From NCBI GenBank assembly GCA_965208525.1, contig OZ242340.1:2976001-3040000 (forward strand): a stretch of 64,000 bases of DNA, read 5' to 3'. The notes under the pieces were generated by a model that saw only the letters and a list, made by a program, of their open reading frames with translations, had not been told where the DNA came from and did no database searches. Below, in pieces: positions 41,289 through 48,822 of this stretch (its first letter is position 1; each line of letters starts with the position of its first letter). Made by a program: the position numbers and the translations under genes. The DNA is from VXYL01 sp965208525 (GTDB lineage: Bacteria; Pseudomonadota; Gammaproteobacteria; Pseudomonadales; Azotimanducaceae).

Positions 41289-42416
41289 CTAACCGCCGCC
41301 GTAGGTGTGCGCGCCGCCCGGTGGTTTTTGACGGCCGCGCGCCTTGTCGGCGGCTTCGGTGGCGGTCTTGGCGGTTGCGGCGGTGCCGGCGAGAACGATG
41401 CCGGTGTCCTTGACCTCGGCAACGATCGGTTCGTCCTGGTCCATCGTGCACAGGAAGGAGTCGGTGATCATCTCGTACTGCGTCTTGGCTTTCGCATGGG
41501 GCGGGTTGTCACCGGACTTGTTGGACGAGGGGACCGGGTTGGAACTCGAGACGATGCGGTTCGGGTCGAGCGAGGCGTTGTCCATGAGGTCCATGATGTC
41601 CTGCTTGAGCGTCTCTTCGTCGTCGCCCTCGTCCTGCCAGTACATGGCGGCCTTGGAGCAGTGGTGGGGTGCGAGCAGCACGTTCCAGGCGATGTCGTCA
41701 GTGTCGCTCTTGTCGAAGATGCGCTTCAGGATCGGGTAGGAGAGGTCACCGAAGAGCATGGCGCGGAGCACTTTGTCGCCGTCGAGCAGGGTGACCTGCA
41801 TCGCCAGACTGGTGTCGTTGCGATCGCCGGCGTCGTCGTCCTTGAAGGGGGCGTGGATAAACGCCCGGAAGACGTCGGAGAGATCCTGGCCGTCGACCTC
41901 GGAGAGTTCGTTGCCCGGCACGGTGATGAGGTCGTCTGGGAAGTCCTTGAAGTCATCCTCCTCGAGTAGGTCCGAGTAGCCGAAGATGCGCACGCGGTCG
42001 CCGGTGCCGGGGTCTCCCTTGGCCTTGACGGTCGCGGCGACGCGGCGTTGGGCCTCTTTCTTGAAGGCCTCGGCGTCGTCGCAGAGATCCTTGTTGTATT
42101 CGGCGAAGACGCGGGGGGTGAACCAGAGTTCTCCGATGTCGACTTCGTCGAGCAGCCGGTCGAAACCCCGACAGTGGTCTTGGTCGGGATGCGTCAGGGC
42201 GAATGCGGCCAGGTATGGGCGGCCGTTGACCTCGGGGAGGCGGTCGACGAGTTCGTCGATGACTGCCCACGCCGGGTCGTCCTCGTCGTCGGCCTTGGTT
42301 TCGAGGTGGTTGAGGTCGACCTGCAGGAAGTTGGCGGCGTCGAGGGCGATGGTCGTGCTGTCGCCGTTGCCGACAGGCCAGAAAGCCAGCCCGCGGGCCG
42401 GGAGTTCAAAGGACAT
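41289..42416 (-). CDS. Metallo-beta-lactamase-fold protein ending in Gly-Gly-Gly
   Basis: Protein of 375 aa with a ComEC-like MBL fold: an N-terminal GNGDST strand, the THPDQDH metal motif (His76, Asp78, Asp80, His81), a bridging Asp in LFGDLSY and a late APHHCS histidine. The C-terminal 60 residues are a charged, flexible-looking tail that ends GGAHTYGGG. A C-terminal Gly run is the feature used by E1/E2 enzymes on ubiquitin-like proteins and on CD-NTases of type II CBASS. Its TAG is immediately followed by the TTG start of the E2-E1-JAB-patatin gene. The ATG at 42416 lies 11 bases after AAGGAGA. Substrate of the MBL site unknown. Confidence 0.85.
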   Translation of the reverse strand: MSFELPARGLAFWPVGNGDSTTIALDAANFLQVDLNHLETKADDEDDPAWAVIDELVDRLPEVNGRPYLAAFALTHPDQDHCRGFDRLLDEVDIGELWFTPRVFAEYNKDLCDDAEAFKKEAQRRVAATVKAKGDPGTGDRVRIFGYSDLLEEDDFKDFPDDLITVPGNELSEVDGQDLSDVFRAFIHAPFKDDDAGDRNDTSLAMQVTLLDGDKVLRAMLFGDLSYPILKRIFDKSDTDDIAWNVLLAPHHCSKAAMYWQDEGDDEETLKQDIMDLMDNASLDPNRIVSSSNPVPSSNKSGDNPPHAKAKTQYEMITDSFLCTMDQDEPIVAEVKDTGIVLAGTAATAKTATEAADKARGRQKPPGGAHTYGGG

Positions 42417-42896
42417 GGTTTCTCCTTGAAGCGTCCGTTGCTAGTTGTCGTCCATGGAATACGGGGTTGCATCCGGGCGGGGGGATGCAACGTCTTGGCA
42501 CCGGTGGATTATACGTGCGGGGCGCGACGCGGCCAAGGAAAAATCGGGTCGTGGGCGCAGGTTCATGGGTTGCGGTAGGTCGTGATGGGGCTGACTTTGA
42601 GCGATCTTCAGATGGTACGTGGCGGGGACCGCAGCCGTCTTTACAATAGCTGGATAAATATTCATATGTATGCATTGGGCCGAGGGTGCTGGTCCGGTGG
42701 GGGCGTGAGGTGGATCGCGGGGAACGGACGCCAGCGAAAGGATGGAAGCCCGAAGGGCCGAGACTCGGCTTGCCGGCTGGCGATCGATCCGTGGTGAGGA
42801 ATCGGCCGCCCTGGGCGCGCGGTCGCGCCGACAATGGCGTGAACGCAGGGCGCGGGGAATTCGGCTTTCGGCTGTCTGGTCGCCCGGATGGCGCTG
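42417..42896 (-). promoter_or_regulatory. Upstream region of the MBL/E2-E1-JAB-patatin operon
   Basis: 480 bases without a supported gene. An AT-rich patch (42640-42675, TTTACAATAGCTGGATAAAT) is the best place for the operon's promoter. It also holds the truncated structured repeat D. The integrase stop abuts its right edge. Small frames here look random. Confidence 0.45.
42739..42778 (+). repeat. Dispersed structured repeat, partial copy D
   Basis: AGGATGGAAGCCCGAAGGGC followed by CGAGACTCGGCTTGCCG matches the first half of copies A-C, then diverges, so only the 5' half remains. Confidence 0.75.
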
Positions 42897-44060
42897 TCAC
42901 GCGATGTAGGCGGCCCATTCCTCCATGAGCTGGCGGCGGCGCTCGAACAGATCCGTGCGCCGGTAGGCGGCCTCGACCCGGTCGCTGTTGACGTGGGCGA
43001 GGGCGATTTCGCAGACCTCGCGCGGTGCGTCGGAGCACTCGGCCGCCCAGTCTCGGAAGCTGGATCGGAACCCGTGGGGCACCGCAGCGACGCCCTGCTC
43101 CCGGAGCAGCTTGGACATGGTGGCGTCGCTCAGCATGCGGCCGGTGGGCGAGGGGAAGACCAGGCGGCTCTCGTCCGCGAGCGGTAGCGCTTCGTCGAGG
43201 ATCTCGCGCGCCCTTTGGGACAGGGGGACGCGATGCTCGAGCTTGGCCTTCATCCGTCCAGCGGGAATCGTCCAGGTGGCGGCGTCCCGGTCGACCTCGG
43301 TCCAGAGGGCGCCCCGCACCTCGCCCGAGCGCGAGGCCGTGAGAACGAGGAACTCGAATGCCAGAACGGTGCCGCGGTGCGCGCGGGATGAGCGGATCGT
43401 GGCGACGGCGTCGCCCACGTCGGCGTGGGGAAGGGCGCGCTGGTGCTGTCGGCGCACGGTGTTCTTCGGCAGCGCGGCGGAGATGGCGTCGCCGGCGGGA
43501 TTGTCCTCGCGGTAGCCCTGGGCGATCGCCCACTTGCAGACGGCGCCGATGCGTTGCCGGACGCGGGTGGCGGTCTCGCGCTTGGCGGACCAGATCGGCA
43601 GCAGGACGCGCATGACGTCGGCCGTGGTGATGGCGCTGACGCGCTTGCTGCCGAGGACGGGGAGGGCGTAGTCGCGCAGACTCGCGCGCCATTGGTCGGC
43701 GGACTTGCCGCCGTTCTTCCAGTTGGCCGCGTGGATGGCGATGACGGTCTCGACGGCCTGCTCGAAGGTGGGGACGCGGTTCGATCCGGCGCGCGGGTCG
43801 TGGCCCTCGGCGATCGCCTTGGCGTTGGCGAGGGCCTTGCCGCGGGCCGTCGCCAGGGACACGACCGGATAGGCGCCGAGTCCGATGTTGGCGGGCCTTC
43901 CGTGGGGGCGTATCCTTTGTGCCCATGACTTCGAGAAGCGGCCGGCGGTGCCGGGTTTGACGAGCAGGCTGAGGCCGTGGCCGCCGCGCCCGTCGCCGTA
44001 CCGGCCGGGCACGTTGACGGTCTTGACGAAGGTCGCGGAAAGTCGGTCGGGTCTTTTCAT
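42897..44060 (-). CDS. Tyrosine recombinase (DUF4102-type integrase) of the element
   Basis: P4-type integrase of 387 aa. The N-terminal DUF4102 arm-binding domain includes IGLGAYPVVSLATAR; a SAM-like core-binding domain and the catalytic domain follow, with Arg244 in ASRSGEV, HGFRSSF (His-x-x-Arg), a late His in ALAHVN and nucleophile Tyr366 in AAYRRTD. The ATG at 44060 is preferred over upstream frames, which are rich in basic low-complexity residues. Its 5' end faces the ordinary chromosomal genes, so the element boundary lies within the next 200 bases. Confidence 0.9.
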   Translation of the reverse strand: MKRPDRLSATFVKTVNVPGRYGDGRGGHGLSLLVKPGTAGRFSKSWAQRIRPHGRPANIGLGAYPVVSLATARGKALANAKAIAEGHDPRAGSNRVPTFEQAVETVIAIHAANWKNGGKSADQWRASLRDYALPVLGSKRVSAITTADVMRVLLPIWSAKRETATRVRQRIGAVCKWAIAQGYREDNPAGDAISAALPKNTVRRQHQRALPHADVGDAVATIRSSRAHRGTVLAFEFLVLTASRSGEVRGALWTEVDRDAATWTIPAGRMKAKLEHRVPLSQRAREILDEALPLADESRLVFPSPTGRMLSDATMSKLLREQGVAAVPHGFRSSFRDWAAECSDAPREVCEIALAHVNSDRVEAAYRRTDLFERRRQLMEEWAAYIA

Positions 44061-44240
44061 GGGGTTTTCGGTATCACTTACGTTATCACTTTTTTGAAAA
44101 GAACGGGCGAAACCTCGCGGCACCGAAAGATTCTAATTTGCTAAATTAATCAGGAACTTAGGGGTAATTCTAGCAGCTTCGAGAGGCACTGGACAACCCC
44201 TGATCGGCGGTCGTCCGCTCCGCCACTTCTGGGCTCCTCA
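44061..44240. other. Probable right boundary (att region) of the integrated element
   Basis: AT-richer, gene-free sequence between the integrase and the VapBC locus. CGTCCGCTCCGCCACTTC (from about 44209) looks like the 3' end of a tRNA gene, but no complete tRNA can be folded here. The att core cannot be fixed, because the other end of the element is outside the window. Confidence 0.4.
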
Positions 44241-44243
44241 TCC

Positions 44244-44273
44244 TTGACATCAAGGCATCACGAGCCCTATGTT
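44244..44273 (+). promoter_or_regulatory. Promoter of the vapBC-type operon
   Basis: TTGACA (44244-44249) and TATGTT (44268-44273) with an 18-base spacer, ending seven bases before the antitoxin ATG, which suggests a very short or absent leader. Confidence 0.5.
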
Positions 44274-44280
44274 CTGACGC

Positions 44281-44532
44281 ATGAGAACCACGCTTACATT
44301 GGATGACGATGTCGTTGCGCTGACCCAGCGCGTGCGCGACGCAAGCGGCCGCAGTCTCAAGGCGACCGTAAACGAGGCTCTGCGACTTGGCTTGACGGGC
44401 ATGCTGAAGCCCGCTGAGCCAACGCGCCGCCCTTACCGTACGCCATCGGTCGATCTCGGACGGTGCCTAGTGGGGAGTCTGGACGATGTGGCCGAGGTGC
44501 TCGCCAACGCGGAGGACGAGCGCTTTTCGTGA
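44281..44532 (+). CDS. vapB: VapB-type antitoxin
   Basis: Protein of 83 aa. The N-terminus MRTTLTLDDDVVALTQ and the following RSLKATVNEALRLGL helix are those of ribbon-helix-helix antitoxins of the DUF2191/VapB group; the C-terminal third is the toxin-binding tail. The stop overlaps the toxin start as GTGA. It should repress its own promoter together with the toxin. It is the first gene to the right of the integrase and may help to stabilise the region. Confidence 0.82.
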   Translation: MRTTLTLDDDVVALTQRVRDASGRSLKATVNEALRLGLTGMLKPAEPTRRPYRTPSVDLGRCLVGSLDDVAEVLANAEDERFS

Positions 44533-44960
44533 TCTTGGTCGATGCCAACCTTCTCGTGTACGCGTACACCGGAAGTCTCCCGCAACACGAGCGCGCAAAG
44601 GCATGGCTCGACGAGCAGCTCAATGGGACGGCAAGGGTGGGCCTGGCGTGGCCAAGCCTGTTGGCCTTCGTTCGTCTCGTCAGCAATCCGCGCATTTTCG
44701 CGCAACCGGTATCGGTCACCATTGCGTGGCAGCAGGTGGAGGCATGGCTACAGCAAGAGCCGGTCTGGATTCCGCTGCCAACGGCTCGCCATTCGGAAGT
44801 GCTCGGCCCGGTGATGCAGTTTGCCGAAGGGCGCGCCAACCTTGTTCCCGACGCACACCTCGCGGCATTGGCCATCGAACACGGCCTCACACTGTGCTCT
44901 GCCGATGGGGACTTCGCCCGGTTTCCGAATCTGGTGTGGCACGACCCTCTGCGGTCTTGA
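44529..44960 (+). CDS. vapC: VapC-type PIN-domain toxin ribonuclease
   Basis: PIN-domain protein of 143 aa. Acidic catalytic residues are present: Asp in VILVDANLLVYAY, Glu in the helix QHERAKAW, Asp in LVPDAHLAALA and Asp in LCSADGDF. The start is GTG at 44529, overlapping the VapB stop by four bases. Predicted to cut RNA (tRNA or rRNA in known members) when the antitoxin is lost. Confidence 0.85.
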   Translation: MILVDANLLVYAYTGSLPQHERAKAWLDEQLNGTARVGLAWPSLLAFVRLVSNPRIFAQPVSVTIAWQQVEAWLQQEPVWIPLPTARHSEVLGPVMQFAEGRANLVPDAHLAALAIEHGLTLCSADGDFARFPNLVWHDPLRS

Positions 44961-44966
44961 GACCGT

Positions 44967-44998
44967 TTGGCATGCATGCGGGAAATCATGCATGCCAA
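44967..44998 (+). terminator. 12-bp perfect hairpin after vapC
   Basis: TTGGCATGCATG (44967-44978) and CATGCATGCCAA (44987-44998), loop of eight bases, six bases after the vapC stop. No T-tract follows. Its position fits a terminator; its high symmetry would also suit a protein-binding site. Confidence 0.5.
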
Positions 44999-45237
44999 CA
45001 TGGAGCGGATTCGTGTGTCCAATCGCGCGTCTGTGGTGCCACGCCTTTCGTCTCGATGAGGTAGAGGTCAAACCTGCGAGTCCGCGGCGCGAACCGCCTG
45101 ATCGCTCGGAGCCTCAGATATCGGCCGCGGAGCTGTAGGACGGATGTTCATGTGTCGGGAGTAGCCATCGTGAGTCCGATCAATGCGCATAGGAGCGACT
45201 TGAGGCGTCGGGACGTGCCAGCTCGGACGCTTGCGAC

Positions 45238-46063
45238 GTGCCGCATTTCCTAGGCATCGATCTAGCTTGGGCGGAGAAGTCCAAGCCAAACGAGTCTGGC
45301 GTGGTGATGCTGGATCAGGCGGGCACTGTGGCGCACGCCGGATGGGTGGTTGGCGTCAAAGAGGTGCTCGATTGGCTTGACCGACACGCTCCAGCCGACG
45401 CACTGCTGTTCGTTGACGCGCCATTGGTCGTGAACAACGCACGGGGGCAGCGCTTGTGCGAGAAGGAGGTAGGTCAGCGCTATTGGCGCTGGCGTGTCGC
45501 AGCCAACTCGACCAACCGGCGCTCACGCAATCTTGCCGGGGTGACCCTTAGAAGGGCCCTCGTGGAGCGTGGCTGGAGATACAACGACGGGTCAGCAGGA
45601 CCGCCAGAAGTGCCAGGGCGGGTTTTCAGCGAATGCTACCCGTATGTCACGATCGTAGGCGCGCACGAACTCGGTTACGTAGACGAGCGGCCTCGCTATA
45701 AGCGCAAGCCAAGACGGATGCGAATAGGAGACTTCCGGCCGTTGCGCGCAAAGGAGTGCGACGAGTTGATCGAGAGGGTGGTTTCGCTGAAAGGCGCGGA
45801 TCCACGGATGGACCTTGGCACGCATCCGGAGACGCGCAGGCTAGCGGCCCACCACTCGCCGCTGGAGGATGGCGAGTACAAGCACCGGGAGGATCTGCTT
45901 TGATGCGGCGATCTGTGCTTGGACGGCGGCTCTCTGGGCGCGCTGGGGCGAAGTGCGGTGTCAGGTCCTCGGTTCGGAGGATGCCCCGAGGGACGGTGTC
46001 CGGGCAACAATCATCGCTCCGTGTCGGCCGACCCAGCAGGCCGGCCTGCTGTCTGGCGTGTAG
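45238..46063 (+). pseudogene. DUF429-family gene with a one-base frameshift
   Basis: RNase H-fold DUF429 protein. The frame from 45238 reads FLGIDLAWAEKSKPNESGV, later VFSECYPYV and GEYKHREDLL, then stops at 45903. The neighbouring frame continues at once with FDAAICAWTAALWARWGE and a normal C-terminus ending at 46063. Deleting one T of the TTT at 45899-45901 restores DLLDAAICAW. This is either a recent inactivation or a homopolymer sequencing error. The whole protein would be about 274 aa, normal for the family. The start is a GTG with a weak ribosome site. Confidence 0.75.
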
Positions 46064-46150
46064 AAGAGGGGCCGTGTTCCAAACGACAGACTTGATTGAA
46101 CGGATCCAGTGCTAACAACGAGAGCATTCCGAAATCTTGAGCCCCCTTCC

Positions 46151-46256
46151 CGACACACACACATTTCGTCCCACAGGCAAGAGGACAATCTCTCACACGC
46201 GTTCAGCAGGCTCCTTGCGGTAGCTTGGCATCACGAAGTCCGTCCTTGGTGACGCG
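46151..46256. repeat. Dispersed 100-base repeat, copy 1
   Basis: CACATTTCGTCCCACAGGCA and the following 75 bases recur at 48462-48560 at roughly 85 percent identity by eye, in the same orientation. It ends about 170 bases before nudC. The remaining gene-free bases from 46064 to 46428 show nothing else. Confidence 0.75.
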
Positions 46257-46428
46257 TAAAGCTGCGCAGGCGCCTCTCGACGCTCTCGCTCCAGCATGAC
46301 AAGCCTGCGGTGCCAAACGCTTGATCTCGCCGCGTGAGACTCATAGTGCGGTCTCCGGTGGTGTCAGATGCTGGCGGCCGAAGTAGCATCCACCTCCGCC
46401 CGCGCCTAATCGAGCAGAGCGTTCTCCC

Positions 46429-47364
46429 ATGACGGACATCATCCACACGTTTGCCGGCAATCCGCTGGACCGCGCCGACGCCGAGCGCCGCGATCCGGAT
46501 TGGCTGGATGCCGCCGAACGGAATCCCCACTCGCGCTACCTGCCCATGTGGCGCCTGAACGTGCTGATTGACGCGGGGGCCGGGGACAGGCTCGGCTGGC
46601 TGCCGCCGGAGCGGATCTCTGAACTCGACGTGCAAGCGCCGCCGGTATTCCTGGGCCTTGACGGCGAAGGAGCCCGGTTCGCCGTGGACGTGTCCGCCGT
46701 CGAGAGGCCCGTGCCAACGCTCGGGCTGTCGGAAGCGTTCCGGTTCGAGGACTCGCGCGCCGCGGGGATGACACTGTCCGCCAGCGAGGCTGGGATCCTC
46801 GCGCAGTCTCGCTCTCAGCTCGCTTGGCATGAAAAGCACCAGTTCTGCAGCGTGTGCGGTACGCCGACGAACCAGGCCCGCGGCGGCCACTTGCGCGTCT
46901 GTCCTAACTGCGGCGCGCAGCACTTCCCGCGCACGGACCCGGTGGCGATCATGGTGATTTCCGACGGAGACCGATGCCTGCTCGGGCAATCCGCGGGCAG
47001 GCTCGCGCGCACGGGCATGTACTCGGCCCTCGCCGGCTTCATCGATCAGGGCGAGTCCATCGAGGAGGCGGTGCGGCGCGAGGTGCGGGAAGAAGCCGGT
47101 GTCGAGGTGGGCGCCGTGCGCTATCACTCGTCGCAGCCGTGGCCGTTCCCGTCGTCGCTCATGATCGGCTGTCACGGCGATGCGCTCAGCACGGACATCA
47201 CGATCGATCCGGTCGAGATGGCCGACGTGCGCTGGTTCGAACGCGACGAGGCGCGTGCGGCCCTGGCCGGCGAACATCCGACGCTGAAGGTGCCTGGTCC
47301 CGTGGCGATCGCGCATCACCTGATCCGCGCGTGGGTCGATGGGAGCGCCGAGAGGCCCGAGTAG
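46429..47364 (+). CDS. nudC: NudC, NAD(H)/NAD-capped RNA pyrophosphatase
   Basis: Protein of 311 aa with the full NudC layout: an N-terminal NUDIX-like region, a zinc ribbon with CSVCG (from residue 140) and CPNCG, and a NUDIX domain with the box starting GFIDQGESIEEAV and ending REEAG. The family-specific SQPWPFP signature follows it and marks NAD(H) specificity. The enzyme splits NADH to NMNH and AMP and removes NAD caps from RNA. The start ATG is the first in the frame. It stands as a single gene between two dispersed repeats. Confidence 0.93.
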   Translation: MTDIIHTFAGNPLDRADAERRDPDWLDAAERNPHSRYLPMWRLNVLIDAGAGDRLGWLPPERISELDVQAPPVFLGLDGEGARFAVDVSAVERPVPTLGLSEAFRFEDSRAAGMTLSASEAGILAQSRSQLAWHEKHQFCSVCGTPTNQARGGHLRVCPNCGAQHFPRTDPVAIMVISDGDRCLLGQSAGRLARTGMYSALAGFIDQGESIEEAVRREVREEAGVEVGAVRYHSSQPWPFPSSLMIGCHGDALSTDITIDPVEMADVRWFERDEARAALAGEHPTLKVPGPVAIAHHLIRAWVDGSAERPE

Positions 47365-47548
47365 CGCGCTGGTAGGAGAGCGTGATGGTAGGCGCAAGGG
47401 TCTCGTACCTGCTGCGATCCGGATCGGAGGAAGCCTCCAAGGGAGCCCCGGCGTGACCGCCGTTCGCTGCGCTCACTCCGCACAGCGTGCCAACGCCGTA
47501 CCAACCGGCCGGACGCCGTCAAAACCGCTCTGACGACGTCCCCGAAAG

Positions 47549-47592
47549 TGTGCAATTTTCAGTTGCCAGAAATGTGCAGTTTTCAGTTGCCA
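47549..47592. mobile_element. Remnant end of an IS21-like element (two direct repeats)
   Basis: Two 20-base direct repeats differing at one base, starting TGTGCAATTTTCAGTTGCC (47549) and TGTGCAGTTTTCAGTTGCC (47573), spaced 24 bases. IS21-family ends carry multiple repeats of this kind beginning with TG. No transposase is present. The second repeat supplies the last codons and stop of the PhyH gene. Confidence 0.5.
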
Positions 47593-48389
47593 TTGACGGG
47601 TGGGTGACCACCGACGCGATCCACGTTTGGTTCAGTGCCGAATGACTTGGCGAAGAGCCGCGTGCGTTCGTTCAGCACGCCGTAGAAGGCCCGCGTGGCG
47701 GCGTCTTGGTGGTCGCGCCAGAGCGTGGCGGGAATCGTCGAATCGTTGGCGAGCGGGGCGCCGTCCCGGTGACCGTAGTAGATCTGCACGGTCCTGCGCT
47801 CGACTTCGGTGGGTCGCGTCGTCGCCGTATGAAGCACGGCGGCGTTGCACAGCAGGCAGGTTCCCGCCGGGCCGTGCAGATCGTAAACGCCACCGTGCCG
47901 CAGTTGTGCGTCGGCATCGTCGAAGATGGGCTCGTTCACCGACTCGGGCGACAGCGAGAAGCAATGCGTATGGGCGTCCACGTCGCTGAGGTAAACCATG
48001 AGCTGCACGTAGCCGAGGCGCAGCGGATGGCCGGGCAGGTGGGCGCGGTCGCGATGCCATTGCTGGTGTAGTTCGCCGTCGTATGCCGGCATGAGGCGCA
48101 GGCCGATTTCGCCGAAACAGACAGGCCCTCCCATCAGCGATTCCACCACCGGCAGGATTCTCGGGTGTCGAATCAGATCGTCGAACGCTGGCGTCGTAAC
48201 CAATGCGTCGTAGTTTGCCCGTTGGTGGTGGCCGTATGGATGCCAGAAGTACGGATAGCGGTGCCGGTCCGCCTCGAAGAGCTCGGCAAAGCGGGCCACG
48301 TCGTCGGCGTCGAGGACCTGGCCGAGATTCACGAAGCCGCTGCGTGCAAATGCATTCAAGCTCACGGACGCTTCGGGTACGTTCGTCAT
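47583..48389 (-). CDS. Phytanoyl-CoA dioxygenase (PhyH)-family Fe(II)/2-oxoglutarate oxygenase
   Basis: Protein of 268 aa. Metal ligands: His-x-Asp in QWHRDRAH, the distal His in AAVLHTATT, and the 2-oxoglutarate-binding Arg in EVERRTVQIYY. The C-terminal residues PPVNGN lie in the IS21-like remnant, so the original end may have been longer or different. The start ATG at 48389 is reasonable. Substrate unknown; single gene, with the dispersed repeat upstream. Confidence 0.82.
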   Translation of the reverse strand: MTNVPEASVSLNAFARSGFVNLGQVLDADDVARFAELFEADRHRYPYFWHPYGHHQRANYDALVTTPAFDDLIRHPRILPVVESLMGGPVCFGEIGLRLMPAYDGELHQQWHRDRAHLPGHPLRLGYVQLMVYLSDVDAHTHCFSLSPESVNEPIFDDADAQLRHGGVYDLHGPAGTCLLCNAAVLHTATTRPTEVERRTVQIYYGHRDGAPLANDSTIPATLWRDHQDAATRAFYGVLNERTRLFAKSFGTEPNVDRVGGHPPVNGN

Positions 48390-48461
48390 GGACTAGGTTT
48401 CACAATGAATGCACGCTGGACGGAATGGTCGCACATTTGGCGGGCTTTTCCGAAGAGCTCC

Positions 48462-48560
48462 CGACACACAAACATTTCGTCCCACAGGCAAGAGGACAAT
48501 CTCGCACACGCTTTGAGCAGACTCCTTGCTTGCATTACGAAGTCAGCCCTTGGTGATGCA
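48462..48560. repeat. Dispersed 100-base repeat, copy 2
   Basis: Second copy of the 46151-46256 sequence. On the minus strand both copies can be read in one frame with similar residues (SSCLWDEM and VCRE), which hints at a fragment of a former coding sequence. Bases 48567-48822 hold nothing else I can support. Confidence 0.7.
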
Positions 48561-48822
48561 TAGAAGCTGTGTAGGCGGCAAGCATCGCCTGCACGCGGTC
48601 GCGCCGGCTGTCCGCCGCGGCCATCACCGGACCGCCTCGGCGTACGCGCAACGAGAAGGCTGGTGAGGATCTGGGACGCCACCCACAAAGACAAGCACGC
48701 TGGTTGCGTCGAGGGGTTGAGGCCCGATCGGAGTGGTTTAGCAGATTTGCGATGATCGAGCCGATGGTGTTGTGTGAAATGACCCGTTGTCGGCGGGGCG
48801 GAGCATCAAGGAGATTTGACGC

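Noticed and set aside
37878..42416. A CBASS type II operon
   Set aside because: No CD-NTase or cyclic-nucleotide-sensing gene lies within reach on either side; only the E1/E2/JAB and patatin parts recall CBASS.
42441..42665. Small minus-strand gene between the integrase and the MBL operon
   Set aside because: Composition and lack of a ribosome site indicate untranslated leader of the operon; two frames are equally open.
44200..44235. A tRNA gene at the element boundary
   Set aside because: Only a tRNA-3'-end-like string is present; acceptor, D and anticodon arms cannot be folded from the sequence.
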